54,301 nucleotides of DNA from Vreelandella olivaria (GTDB lineage Bacteria > Pseudomonadota > Gammaproteobacteria > Pseudomonadales > Halomonadaceae), in assembly GCF_023507745.1 (NCBI RefSeq), contig NZ_JALPZO010000114.1, forward strand, positions 1 through 54,301, in the 5' to 3' direction. The first letter of the stretch is position 1, and each line of letters opens with the position of its first letter. The translations under genes were made by a program, and so were the position numbers. The notes under the pieces are model-generated. The model saw only the letters and a list, made by a program, of their open reading frames with translations. It had not been told where the DNA came from and did no database searches. This document shows positions 16,908-25,698 of this stretch, piece by piece.

Positions 16908-17609
16908 ATGACACTTTCACTGGTTCACTGCCATCCCACCACAGGCACCGTCGCCACTATCACTGCCACAGGTGGAGTGGCAGTGGGTGGCTATGTTCAC
17001 CATTGCTGGCGCGGCATAGGAGCGTGCGTTACCCAGGGACGCTTTACCAATCCGTGGTATCCAATTCGGGTATACGATGCACTAAGCGCTAACGGAAGTG
17101 CCAAGCTCGCGCTTAGTGCTGCGGTTAGTGAAGATCACGAAGCTGCGTTTCGCCAGTGCTTGGTGATGGATAGTTATGGTCGTTCATCAGTGCACTCAGG
17201 TGTCGAGAATGTGGAGGCGGTAGGGGAAGCCCATTATCCAAGCGTCGCAACAGCTGGCAACATGCTGCATAGCAGAGAGGTCATACAAGTCTTTGCAGAA
17301 CACTTTTTGGCCCTCACTGCTGTTAATAGTAGCGCAGTGATTAAACATAGCGAAGCGCCCTGTTACCTCCACCATCACGACCACCACCTACTTGAACACC
17401 TTATTAGCGCTCTGGATGCCGCGCTAAAAGCGGGTGGTGATATACGTGGTGCACGCTCAGCAGCGCTGCGTATTGAATCATTTCATCAAGCACCTATTGA
17501 CTTGCGTGTCGACTGGTCGGAGAACGTCGTAGGAGAGTTATGGGCATTAGCCGACCGCTTTATGGCCAACGATTTTCAGGACTTTTGGCGCCAACTGCCG
17601 CTACGTTAA
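16908..17609 (+). CDS. DUF1028 protein (Ntn-hydrolase-like fold)
   Basis: A 233-residue protein matching the DUF1028 pattern: an N-terminal SLVHCHPTTGTVATITATGG, then GIGACVTQGRFTNPWYP, and a DSYGRSSVHSG turn. DUF1028 proteins have an Ntn-hydrolase-like fold and no firmly established reaction; they often lie beside amidohydrolases and peptidases. It is the middle gene between the YfcC carrier and the M20 hydrolase, so it probably acts on the same substrate. A histidine-rich patch HHHDHH at about 151-156 is unusual and might bind metal. The start has a weak AGGTAACGG upstream. Confidence 0.75.
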   Translation: MTLSLVHCHPTTGTVATITATGGVAVGGYVHHCWRGIGACVTQGRFTNPWYPIRVYDALSANGSAKLALSAAVSEDHEAAFRQCLVMDSYGRSSVHSGVENVEAVGEAHYPSVATAGNMLHSREVIQVFAEHFLALTAVNSSAVIKHSEAPCYLHHHDHHLLEHLISALDAALKAGGDIRGARSAALRIESFHQAPIDLRVDWSENVVGELWALADRFMANDFQDFWRQLPLR

Positions 17610-17662
17610 TCGAGTTCCCACGCTTTTGCTGACACCTCATGCCAGCGCCTACCGGAGATTGC

Positions 17663-18922
17663 ATGACCAACAACGCTGATCACACTGGGTTTTCCAAGGG
17701 TAAGTTGGGGCAGATATTAATTAAACGCCTTGATGAAGCAGCCCTATTCTCGGAACCAGGCCCAGGCGTTACACGTCTGTTTTGCTCTCCAGAGCACCGC
17801 AATATACTTCCACTGATCAGCCATTGGATGGAGCAGGCAGGGCTTACTCCAGAGCTTGATGCAGCAGGCAACCTCGTTGGCCGCTGCCCAAAAGCCCAAG
17901 CTGGTGGGAAAACATTTATTATGGGGTCTCACCAAGACTCAGTGATTGAGGGCGGCAAGTATGACGGCATGCTGGGCGTTGCCCTACCACTGTTAGCACT
18001 AGAAGCACTCAGGCACGAAGGAATTACACTACCCTACGGAGTTGAAGTGGTCGCTTTCGGCGATGAAGAAGGTGTGCGTTTTCCCACCACTCTGGTGGGG
18101 AGCAAAGCACTGGCGGGAAGCATAACGCCCAATCAGCTTGAAGCCAGGGATACACAAGGGATATCGCTTAAAGAGGCATTGATAACCTTTGGCTGCTCTC
18201 CTGAGAATATCCCTGCTATCGCTCGCGATCCTGTCAACACGCTGGGTTTTTTAGAAGTGCATATCGAACAGGGGCCGATCCTTGAGCAGAGTGACCATGC
18301 GGTGGGTATCGTCACAGCATTAACGGGTATTGAACGCCATCAGGTTACGCTTATTGGCAAAGCTGGCCACGCGGGAACTACTCCCATGTCCATGCGTCAC
18401 GATGCTTTAGTCGGCGCAGCGGAAATGGTCCTTGCCATCGATAGCGTGTTGCAAGGCACTGATGACTTGGTCGGAGTAGTCGGTAAGCTCGACATTCATC
18501 CTAATGCCGTCAACGTAATTCCCGCTCTGGTCACCTTCACAGTAGAACTACGCTCACCAGAAGCCGCCATTCGACATCAGGGGCGAGATGCCGTCGAAGC
18601 CATAGTGAAGGAAGTGGCTACCCGCCGAGAATTAGCGTTTGATATGGAAAACACGTATAGCGCCGATGCCGTTGCCTGCGCTGACTGGATAATGCAATCT
18701 CTCGAAGAGGCTTGCACCCAGGTTGACCAACCGGTAGAGCGGTTGTTTAGCGGCGCAGGACACGATGGTTTAGCAATGCAGGCATTAACGGATATTGGTA
18801 TGCTATTTGTACGCTGCAAAGCGGGGCTTAGTCATCACCCAGACGAAACCATTACAGCGAATGATGGCGAAACGGCAACGCGGGTTTTGATGGCATTTTT
18901 AAAGCAGTTAACGCCTCCATAG
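17663..18922 (+). CDS. M20-family amidohydrolase (allantoate/N-carbamoyl-amino-acid type)
   Basis: A binuclear metal amidohydrolase of 419 residues. The metal ligands appear in GSHQDSVIEGGKYDG (His and Asp) and AFGDEEGVRFP (paired Glu), and the final His in GLSHHPDE. The lid/dimer domain carries IGKAGHAGTTPM, typical of the allantoate amidohydrolase, ureidoglycolate amidohydrolase and L-carbamoylase group. These remove a carbamoyl or ureido group from an amino acid-like compound. An in-frame ATG lies at 17639, but CGGAG before the ATG at 17663 makes that the better start. It ends 7 bases from the convergent regulator gene. The substrate is unknown. Confidence 0.87.
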   Translation: MTNNADHTGFSKGKLGQILIKRLDEAALFSEPGPGVTRLFCSPEHRNILPLISHWMEQAGLTPELDAAGNLVGRCPKAQAGGKTFIMGSHQDSVIEGGKYDGMLGVALPLLALEALRHEGITLPYGVEVVAFGDEEGVRFPTTLVGSKALAGSITPNQLEARDTQGISLKEALITFGCSPENIPAIARDPVNTLGFLEVHIEQGPILEQSDHAVGIVTALTGIERHQVTLIGKAGHAGTTPMSMRHDALVGAAEMVLAIDSVLQGTDDLVGVVGKLDIHPNAVNVIPALVTFTVELRSPEAAIRHQGRDAVEAIVKEVATRRELAFDMENTYSADAVACADWIMQSLEEACTQVDQPVERLFSGAGHDGLAMQALTDIGMLFVRCKAGLSHHPDETITANDGETATRVLMAFLKQLTPP

Positions 18923-18929
18923 TGCTGCT

Positions 18930-19685
18930 TTATGTCTTTAGCTCAGGTAAAAAGCCTCGGCGCACTTGCGCCTCCTGATGATTCATCACCCGTTGGGCAT
19001 CCAACATATGCTCACGCATAATGTTATAAGCGCTTTCGGCATCGCCGAGTTCAATAGCGTCCAAGATTTTGGCATGATAACGGCAACCTACTTGCCCAAA
19101 ATCATAGGTGACTGGCTCATACAGGCGGTTGTAAATCGTCAGATCCGTGAGCACTTGAATAGTAAAGCGAATAATAAACGTTAGTAATTGATTGCCGCCC
19201 GCTAACTCGGCAAGCATCAAGTGAAAATGTAAGGCATCTAGGTGTTGCTGACGCTCAGTCTCGCTATCTTCAGCGGGATTTGTATAGCTATGCAGGCTTT
19301 CACGTAAGCGTATCATATCATCGGCGACCACATTACCCGCCAACGAGGCGACCAACTCAGGCTCTAGCGCCAAACGTATCTGATAAATATCTTTGATTGA
19401 TATATCTTTAAAAAACAAATAATTACTTAGCAGAGATACTGCTTTAGCATCGCTCATTTCACGCACAAAGGCACCGCCACCAGGGCCTGTGCGTGTTTCA
19501 ACCAACCCCTGCGCTTCCAACACCCGTGTGCTCTCACGTACCGTGCCTTTTGACACCTGCAACGTGTCCATTAGCTCAGCTTCGCTGGGCAGCCTGTCCC
19601 CTGGCTTCAACTGCCTATCCACAATCCAGCACTTAATGGTTTCCGCCACCTGATAAGGACGGCGTTGAGGTGTATTTTTTGACAT
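18930..19685 (-). CDS. FadR-type (GntR/FCD) transcriptional regulator
   Basis: A 251-residue regulator with an N-terminal winged helix (about 8-75, LPSEAELMDTLQVSKGTVRE) and a C-terminal FCD domain (about 95-225). HFHLMLAELAGG and the helical pattern around it fit the metal- and carboxylate-binding pocket of FCD proteins. It is convergent with the M20 gene, and the three genes before it form the likely target. Such regulators usually release DNA on binding a small organic acid. AGGAAG lies about 10 bases before the ATG. Confidence 0.85.
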   Translation of the reverse strand: MSKNTPQRRPYQVAETIKCWIVDRQLKPGDRLPSEAELMDTLQVSKGTVRESTRVLEAQGLVETRTGPGGGAFVREMSDAKAVSLLSNYLFFKDISIKDIYQIRLALEPELVASLAGNVVADDMIRLRESLHSYTNPAEDSETERQQHLDALHFHLMLAELAGGNQLLTFIIRFTIQVLTDLTIYNRLYEPVTYDFGQVGCRYHAKILDAIELGDAESAYNIMREHMLDAQRVMNHQEAQVRRGFLPELKT

Positions 19686-19867
19686 GATATTAAATACTTC
19701 CTAACCAATAAGCCTCAAGCGTACCAAAAAAGCATATGCAATTGGTTGCTCTAAGGGTAATTATCTAACATCTAAATACGGCTTAAATCCCTGGCTAGCA
19801 AACACTAGTAAACTGGTCTATTCTAATCGCCACTGTGATACTAACCGCTTCAAAAGGAGTTTGCTTA

Positions 19868-20983
19868 ATGGCGTACGAAACACTTTTTACCCCGACCCGG
19901 CTTGGTAGTTTGTCGATCCCCAACCGGGTCATCATGGCTCCATTAACGCGCTCCCGCACACCCGACAGCGTACCTGGAAAAATACAGGAAGCCTATTATG
20001 GCCAGCGCGCCAGTGCGGGACTGATTATCAGTGAAGCCACCAATATCTCACCCACTGCCCGTGGCTATGTGTATACCCCCGGCATTTGGACTGACGAACA
20101 GGAAGCGGGTTGGCAAGGGGTAGTGAACGCGGTACACGCCAAAGGTGGCCGCATTGCCCTGCAGCTCTGGCACGTAGGCCGTGTTTCCCATGAGATGGTA
20201 CAGCCGAATGGCCAGCAACCGGTTGCCCCCAGCGCATTGAAAGGTGAAGGGGCTCAGTGTTTCGTTGAGTTTGAAGATGGCACCGCAGGGCAGCATCCCA
20301 CCAGCACACCCCGTGCCCTGGAGACCGATGAGATACCCGGTATTGTTGATGACTACCGTCAAGCAGCTATTCGCGCCAAGCGTGCCGGCTTCGACATGGT
20401 GGAAGTACACGCGGCCAACGCCTACCTGCTTAACCAATTCCTGGCAACCGGCACCAATAAGCGCACCGACCAGTATGGCGGGTCTCTGGAAAACCGCGCC
20501 CGTTTCCCGTTGGAAGTGGTCGATGCCGTAGTTGACGCCTTTGGCGCTGACCGGGTTGGCATCCGCATGACGCCGTTTATCGAGTTGTTCGGTTTAACTG
20601 ACGATGAGCCGAAAGCCATGGCGTTCTACATGGCAGAGCAGCTCTCCAAGCGCGGTCTGGCATACCTGCATTTGAACGAGCCAAACTGGGCAGGCGGTGA
20701 TATCACCTTCCCTGACGGTTTCCGTGAGCAGATGCGCGAGCGCTTTAGTGGGCGTCTGATTTACTGCGGCAACTATGATGCCGAGCGCGCAGAAACCCGT
20801 ATTAAAGAAAACACCACGGATGCTGTCGCCTTTGGCCGCCCCTTTATCGCCAATCCTGATCTGCCTGAGCGCTTCCGGGTCAATGCTCCGCTCACCAAAC
20901 CGAACCCAGAGACCTTCTACGGCGGTGATGCGAAAGGCTATACCGATTACCCGTTTATGGATAATGGCTACGACCACCACTGA
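19868..20983 (+). CDS. nemA: Old yellow enzyme family alkene reductase
   Basis: FMN-dependent reductase of 371 residues that reduces activated C=C bonds and nitro compounds with NAD(P)H. Hallmarks are LFTPTRLGSLSIPNRVIMAP at the N-terminus, LQLWHVGRVSH, and DMVEVHAANAYLLNQFL followed by KRTDQYGGSLENRARFP. The C-terminal DAVAFGRPFIANPDLPERF binds the FMN phosphate. A longer frame begins at 19835, but AAAAGGAG directly before the ATG at 19868 decides the start. It is monocistronic with a clear terminator downstream. Confidence 0.9.
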   Translation: MAYETLFTPTRLGSLSIPNRVIMAPLTRSRTPDSVPGKIQEAYYGQRASAGLIISEATNISPTARGYVYTPGIWTDEQEAGWQGVVNAVHAKGGRIALQLWHVGRVSHEMVQPNGQQPVAPSALKGEGAQCFVEFEDGTAGQHPTSTPRALETDEIPGIVDDYRQAAIRAKRAGFDMVEVHAANAYLLNQFLATGTNKRTDQYGGSLENRARFPLEVVDAVVDAFGADRVGIRMTPFIELFGLTDDEPKAMAFYMAEQLSKRGLAYLHLNEPNWAGGDITFPDGFREQMRERFSGRLIYCGNYDAERAETRIKENTTDAVAFGRPFIANPDLPERFRVNAPLTKPNPETFYGGDAKGYTDYPFMDNGYDHH

Positions 20984-21016
20984 GCTAAATTCCAAGAATT
21001 TCGTTCTTAACAGAGA

Positions 21017-21044
21017 AAAGCATCACTTAGGTGGTGCTTTTTTT
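21017..21044 (+). terminator. Intrinsic terminator of nemA
   Basis: AAAGCATCAC (21017-21026) pairs with GTGGTGCTTT (21031-21040) around a TTAG loop, with one G-U pair, and the stem runs into seven Ts. It lies 33 bases after the nemA stop codon. Confidence 0.88.
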
Positions 21045-21106
21045 ATCCCTAGCGATACGAAAACGCTGCTAGGCTGTTGATTCTTATGTTTTGAAATAGC
21101 AGGTGA

Positions 21107-21375
21107 GAAATACCTGGTCCACTATGGGTGCTATTGGTGTCTATCCTGCTCGCTGGCCTTCAACTGCTGGCTAATACGGCCTGGAGTGGTTATTCGCTGG
21201 GGGCCAGCAGGGCACAGCCACACCAGTGGACATCGTTATACTGTTAGGATTAACTACCTTAGCCGCTGGCATATTTGCTAACGTGAACATGCTTGGCTAC
21301 CTGGCTATGGTGCCTTATTGGCTGTGGGTGGCACTGACCTGAATGTGTCCATTCTGCGTTTACATCGGGCCAAAG
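21107..21375 (+). pseudogene. Degraded tspO/MBR remnant
   Basis: Translation in pieces gives the second half of a TspO/MBR membrane protein. PLWVLLVSILLAGLQLLANT followed by AWSGYSLG (from 21119) matches the helix-3 QLxxNxxWs pattern. After a frame change, VDIVILLGLTTLAAGIF (from about 21219) and then YLAMVPYWLWVAL match the LLvPYLlWV segment. After another shift, LNVSILRLHRA (21339 on) matches the usual LN...RLN end. The N-terminal half, with its FxPPxWvF region, is absent and a stop codon precedes the first piece. At least two frameshifts and one truncation make it non-functional. Confidence 0.6.
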
Positions 21376-21399
21376 CGCCAATACATCGGGGTCAACACT

Positions 21400-21981
21400 A
21401 TGGATTCTCACTCCCTTTCTGTTTTACTAGCGTTTGCATCACTGGTATTAGGCATACTGGCGGCGGCGATATTCGTCTATATCGTGGTGCCAAGAAGAAG
21501 ACGGGCAAAGGCAAAGGCCGCTACACCACCGCCAGTGAACAAAGCACCACCACCAGAGCCAGAAACCCCACCAGCTCCCAAGCAAACAGTGAAGGTGAAA
21601 CAGCATTCACTTTTCGTCATTTTTTCCCACCCGGATACCACGACGGATGAACGCCTGACCGAGTGGCTGCGCAACAAAGGCGCAAGTTATGATGCCGTTA
21701 AAAAGGTGTTTTTAATAGACGGTCAACAGCCTTCAAACCCGATCACCGTGGCCAACGCCTTCCTGCCTGGAGAGATACCTGACCTTCTGCGCGGAGAATC
21801 GCACGAGCCTATCCGCGGGGTCAGCCTGCTGGTGAAGCCACCGCTGCACAAACGCCGTAACCAGCAGATGCACGTCTACGTGGCGCTTGCCAAAGAACTG
21901 CACGAGATCTTCAACGGCGACATGCTCAATGCCGACAGAGAGCCCGCCACCGAATCGACCTACACACAGATAATTGGCTAA
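21400..21981 (+). CDS. ZipA-like membrane-anchored protein
   Basis: A 193-residue protein with the ZipA plan: a short periplasmic start, one N-terminal membrane helix (about 5-30), a basic patch PRRRRAKAK, a proline-rich linker (about 41-65) and a globular C-terminal part (about 70-190). That part follows the ZipA C-domain pattern of alternating strands: LFVIFSHPD, then ANAFLPGEIPDLL, GVSLLVKPP and HVYVALAKELHEIFNGDMLN. ZipA tethers FtsZ to the membrane at division. This protein is shorter than true ZipA and outside the usual smc-zipA-ligA setting, so it is probably a paralogue. The ATG at 21400 is chosen; the frame is open further left into the tspO remnant. It converges with ybiT. Confidence 0.6.
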   Translation: MDSHSLSVLLAFASLVLGILAAAIFVYIVVPRRRRAKAKAATPPPVNKAPPPEPETPPAPKQTVKVKQHSLFVIFSHPDTTTDERLTEWLRNKGASYDAVKKVFLIDGQQPSNPITVANAFLPGEIPDLLRGESHEPIRGVSLLVKPPLHKRRNQQMHVYVALAKELHEIFNGDMLNADREPATESTYTQIIG

Positions 21982-21994
21982 CCTGGCGCGTCAA

Positions 21995-23581
21995 TCAAGC
22001 AACCCCCTGGCTGCGCAGGTACTCATCGTAGCTACCACTGAAATCAACAATGCCATCGGGCTGCATATCGATAATACGGGTGGCAAGGGAGGAGACAAAC
22101 TCCCTGTCGTGACTGACAAACAGCAGCGTACCGGGATAGTTTTCCAGTGCAAGGTTAAGCGCTTCGATAGACTCCATATCCAGGTGGTTAGTGGGTTCAT
22201 CCATTAACAGCACATTTGGATTGGTAAGCGTTAACTTGCCAAACAGCATCCGCCCCTGCTCCCCACCGGAAATCACTTTGACCGACTTGGTAATGTCATC
22301 ACTGGAAAACAACATCCGTCCCAAAGCGCCACGTACTACCTGCTCGCCGCCTTTGGTCCACTGCCCCATCCACTCAAACAGCGTGGCATCCACGGCAAAA
22401 TCGTCGGCATGATCCTGGGCGAAAATGCCAAGCTCAGCAGCATCGGTCCACTTCACTTCACCGGCATCGGGGCGTAAATCACCCGCCAGGGTTTTCAGCA
22501 GCGTGGTTTTACCAATCCCGTTCGGGCCGATAATCGCGATGCGCTCCCCCGCTTCCACCGTCATTGAGAAACGCTTGAACAGCGGCTCGCCGTCGTAGCC
22601 TTTGGTAATCGCATCCACATTTACCGCGTTGCGGTGGATCTTTTTATTCTGCTCAAAACGAATAAACGGGCTGACCCGGCTGGAGGGCTTGATATCTTCC
22701 AGCTTGATTTTATCGATCTGACGCGCCCGTGAGGTAGCCTGCTTGGCTTTGGAGGCGTTGGCCGAGAAGCGACTGACAAACTGCTGCAATTCGGCAATTT
22801 GCGCCTTTTTCTTGGCATTATCAGAGTGCTGACGCTCCCGTGCGGCGGTTGCGGCGGTCATATAGTCATCGTAGTTGCCGGGAAACAGGGTGATCTCGCC
22901 GTAATCCAGATCCGCCATATGCGTGCACACACTGTTGAGGAAGTGGCGGTCGTGGGAAATAATCACCATGGTGCTGCTGCGCGCTTTTAGAATCTCTTCC
23001 AGCCAGCGGATGGTGTTGATATCCAGGTGGTTGGTGGGCTCATCGAGCAGCAGCACATCAGGGTCGGAAAATAGCGCCTGGGCCAGCAGCACGCGCAGCT
23101 TCCAGCCAGGGGCGACTTCACTCATCGGGCCAGTATGCTGCTCAATGGGAATACCCAAGCCAAGCAGCAACTCTCCCGCCCGAGACTCTGCGGTGTAGCC
23201 GTCAAGCTCTGCAAAACGCACTTCCAGGTCCGCCACTGCCATACCATCGGCTTCGCTCATTTCTGGCAAGGAGTAGATCCGCTCACGCTCGGCGGCCACT
23301 TTCCACAGTTCGGCGTTACCCATGATAACGGTGTCGATCACCCGCTCGTGCTCATAAGCGAACTGATCCTGACGCAACTTACCCAACCGCGTGCTGCTAT
23401 CGAGCATCACCTGCCCGGATGAGGGCTCAAGCTCACCACCTAAAATTTTCATAAAGGTCGACTTGCCACAACCATTGGCGCCAATCAGGCCGTAGCGGTT
23501 GCCGTTATTAAACTTAACGGAAACGTTTTCAAACAGGGGCTTGGCCCCAAACTGCATGGTGATATTGGCGGTTGCGATCAA
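21995..23581 (-). CDS. ybiT: ABC-F family ATPase
   Basis: A soluble twin-ATPase protein of 528 residues that matches E. coli YbiT almost along its whole length. First Walker A is GANGCGKST (K40), with the unusual signature [15 protein letters not shown] that is normal for YbiT, then [11 protein letters not shown]. Second Walker A is GPNGIGKTT, with [13 protein letters not shown] and [11 protein letters not shown]. The linker between them (about 240-320) is highly charged, the P-site tRNA interaction motif region. ABC-F proteins act on ribosomes rather than in membranes. The start is a TTG at 23581; the alignment with YbiT begins there. Confidence 0.92.
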   Translation of the reverse strand: MIATANITMQFGAKPLFENVSVKFNNGNRYGLIGANGCGKSTFMKILGGELEPSSGQVMLDSSTRLGKLRQDQFAYEHERVIDTVIMGNAELWKVAAERERIYSLPEMSEADGMAVADLEVRFAELDGYTAESRAGELLLGLGIPIEQHTGPMSEVAPGWKLRVLLAQALFSDPDVLLLDEPTNHLDINTIRWLEEILKARSSTMVIISHDRHFLNSVCTHMADLDYGEITLFPGNYDDYMTAATAARERQHSDNAKKKAQIAELQQFVSRFSANASKAKQATSRARQIDKIKLEDIKPSSRVSPFIRFEQNKKIHRNAVNVDAITKGYDGEPLFKRFSMTVEAGERIAIIGPNGIGKTTLLKTLAGDLRPDAGEVKWTDAAELGIFAQDHADDFAVDATLFEWMGQWTKGGEQVVRGALGRMLFSSDDITKSVKVISGGEQGRMLFGKLTLTNPNVLLMDEPTNHLDMESIEALNLALENYPGTLLFVSHDREFVSSLATRIIDMQPDGIVDFSGSYDEYLRSQGVA

Positions 23582-23665
23582 GATATGAGCCCTGGTTAGC
23601 GTGGAGATTGCACATGCAAAGGCCCGCGATTCTACGCGCTCTTGAGCATCGTTACACCTTTTCGC

Positions 23666-24601
23666 CTAATATGTACCGCGTTGCATAGCAGGCAGTTCCA
23701 ACAGAAAGCGTTCTTCACCAAGTGCTTGGCGCAAGCGCGAGTGTAAAATATCGATGATGCCAGGATGTTCACCCACCAGCGCGGTGGTGGCTACGCTGAG
23801 GGTTGGGTGTCGCTGTTGAGCCTGTTCACAGATAACAGCAATATCACCGCCCTCTCCCGCGTGACGGCCAGGCGAAAGAAACAGCATGGCTACAATAACC
23901 GATCCTGAGGAGAATTCCGGCGTATCCAACAAGTGCTCTAGCAGCGGTTCATTAAAGCGATACGCATCGCCCTCCCGGCGCTCCATCGACGCTGCCGCCA
24001 CACAGCCCACCTCATCCGCCAGCACGACGCTTAGCTGCCCCGCCAGCCGGTTACGCACAGCGGTTATCTCGGGAATCGGGCTGCCGTGGTCAACCAGCGC
24101 GACTTTGGGAAGCACATTTTGCTGCCCCTGTTTCAAGTGCTTTTTCGGGTGCTGTTCCACGTACTGTTCCAAGTACTGAGCACGCACGTTGTCGGCCAAC
24201 AGATGGGCTAACCGCAAGTCGTTATTACCCAGCTCATCCACCAGGGGTTGAGCCACGCGTACACGTACGTGGGGGAAGCGGGATTGCAGGGCGGCCATCC
24301 GCTCTGGCAAGTAGCTTGTTAGCGCTTTGCTTGGCCCGAAGAAAAAGGGCAGTACAATAATGTCTGTCGCGCCTTGCTCGGCACTGCGTTCTGCCGCAGG
24401 CCCCAGCGTCGTAGCGGGAATGCCGTCAACCGCTTCAGGGGGGAGTTTATTGGAGTGCAACAACGATGTCGCCTGCACGGACTCACCCAGTTGACGGCTA
24501 AGTGCCGCTGCCACCCGGCGCAGATTAAGGGTAGCCTGGGGTCGCAATGAGCCATTATCCACCAGAAAAATTGCGCGCACAGCCTGCTCCTTTGACAGCA
24601 A
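23666..24601 (-). CDS. CbiX/sirohydrochlorin chelatase-like protein with degenerate N-half
   Basis: A 311-residue protein made of two CbiX-like chelatase halves, joined by a glutamine- and lysine-rich linker (about 143-165). The C-terminal half keeps DHGSPIPE (H172) and LSPGRHAGEGGDI (H247), the metal-handling histidines. In the N-terminal half the matching positions read DNGSLRP (N16) and FGPSKALTS, with alanine at the second histidine, so only one active site should remain. CbiX-like enzymes insert cobalt or iron into sirohydrochlorin or related tetrapyrroles. No other tetrapyrrole gene is nearby, so the substrate is open. Confidence 0.8.
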   Translation of the reverse strand: MLSKEQAVRAIFLVDNGSLRPQATLNLRRVAAALSRQLGESVQATSLLHSNKLPPEAVDGIPATTLGPAAERSAEQGATDIIVLPFFFGPSKALTSYLPERMAALQSRFPHVRVRVAQPLVDELGNNDLRLAHLLADNVRAQYLEQYVEQHPKKHLKQGQQNVLPKVALVDHGSPIPEITAVRNRLAGQLSVVLADEVGCVAAASMERREGDAYRFNEPLLEHLLDTPEFSSGSVIVAMLFLSPGRHAGEGGDIAVICEQAQQRHPTLSVATTALVGEHPGIIDILHSRLRQALGEERFLLELPAMQRGTY

Positions 24602-24681
24602 TATTGTTGACTCAAGTTCCTAACACAAGACTCTCCACTAAAAGTGTCGTACGTTAAGATAGTCGTTTTACCCATTCGTTG

Positions 24682-25263
24682 ATGATGATGCTTGATACCA
24701 CCACCCTGAACCAACAAAGAAACTTCTTCGATGGCCATAAGGATATTTGGCTGTTTGGCTATGGCTCGCTGATTTGGAAAGCTGACTTTGCCTACCTTGA
24801 GCGCCGCCCAGCCTACATTACCGGCTGGGCACGCCGCTTTTGGCAAGGCTCCCACGACCATCGCGGTACGCCTGAAGCACCGGGCCGCGTGGCAACCCTG
24901 ATTCGTGCTCCTGGAACGGTCTGCCACGGTATGGCGTACCGCATTACACCGGATGTGCTGGCACCGCTGGATGTGCGGGAGAAAAACGGCTATTTGCGGG
25001 AAAAGGTGCCGCTGACATTTCTGAGTGATAGCGGCAGGGTGGCCAGCGAAGCTGAGGGACTTATTTATTTAGCCACCGAAGACAACCCCGCCTTCCTGGG
25101 CGATGCACCGCTCGCCGATATTGCTTACCAGATCGCCAATGCCCATGGGCCAAGCGGGCCCAACAGAGACTATTTGCTAAATCTGGCCCAGGCACTGCGC
25201 GAGTTGGGCACCGAGGATGCACATGTATTTGCCCTTGCCGAGCAGTTACACTCACCCTCCTGA
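24682..25263 (+). CDS. Gamma-glutamylcyclotransferase, ChaC family
   Basis: A cytosolic enzyme of about 193 residues that releases 5-oxoproline from glutathione or other gamma-glutamyl compounds. The substrate-binding loop FGYGSLIWK lies near residue 27, and the region GWARRFWQGSHDHRGTPEAPGR and REKNGYLREKVPL, with the probable catalytic glutamate, match ChaC. A TTG and three ATGs stand in a row at the start; none has a clear ribosome binding site, so the exact start is uncertain. It is divergent from the chelatase gene and converges on the small membrane gene. Confidence 0.87.
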   Translation: MMMLDTTTLNQQRNFFDGHKDIWLFGYGSLIWKADFAYLERRPAYITGWARRFWQGSHDHRGTPEAPGRVATLIRAPGTVCHGMAYRITPDVLAPLDVREKNGYLREKVPLTFLSDSGRVASEAEGLIYLATEDNPAFLGDAPLADIAYQIANAHGPSGPNRDYLLNLAQALRELGTEDAHVFALAEQLHSPS

Positions 25264-25297
25264 CTCAGACGCTCCCCCCCGTGTTCGCCAGCAGGGG

Positions 25298-25591
25298 TTA
25301 CATCATTAGCCACGACAGGATAATCAGCGCCAGCACGATACGTACAATAGCGCCCAGCAGAGAGCCACGCAGTAGCGCCCGGATACCTCGCCACAGCAGC
25401 CACAGGCCCACCACCAGCACCAGAATACTGAAGAACGAAGCATTGATACCCAGCGAACGGCTCAGCCCATCAACGAACTCCTCCAGCGCACCAAAGAAGT
25501 TGGTAAAAATGGCTAACAGGAATTCCACCACCGTTCGGATAAGGTCGCCTATCACTTGCCCCACTTCATTAAAAAATCCGTTTGCCTGCAT
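25298..25591 (-). CDS. Small inner-membrane protein of unknown function
   Basis: A 97-residue hydrophobic protein that I do not recognise as a named family. An amphipathic N-terminal part (GDLIRTVVEFLLAIFTNFFG) is followed by two clear membrane segments around 54-67 and 78-97, separated by a basic turn RGIRALLRG. It has a weak ribosome binding site. It is between chaC (convergent, 34 bases) and the TRAP operon, with no apparent link to either. Confidence 0.6.
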   Translation of the reverse strand: MQANGFFNEVGQVIGDLIRTVVEFLLAIFTNFFGALEEFVDGLSRSLGINASFFSILVLVVGLWLLWRGIRALLRGSLLGAIVRIVLALIILSWLMM

Positions 25592-25664
25592 GGGTCTCGT
25601 CCATTGCTAAAAGGTTTTCGGCATTGTCAACGAATTTTGTGCCGGGGGCAAAGCAAAGCCACGA

Positions 25665-25690
25665 TGTGCTGCCTGTGAGCAGGCTGCACA
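25665..25690 (-). terminator. Hairpin after the fused TRAP permease gene
   Basis: TGTGC at 25665-25669 pairs with GCACA at 25686-25690. Inside, GCCTG pairs with CAGGC around a TGAG loop, with one T-T mismatch between the two parts. It lies 9 bases downstream of the permease stop, reading leftward. The tract after it is only moderately T-rich on the minus strand, so it may protect the transcript end as well as or instead of terminating. Confidence 0.45.
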
Positions 25691-25698
25691 CAGGCCAT

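Noticed and set aside
19703..19747. AACCAAT...ATTGGTT inverted repeat before the FadR-type gene
   Set aside because: Arms are only 7 bases with a 31-base spacer and AT-rich composition, so chance is likely.
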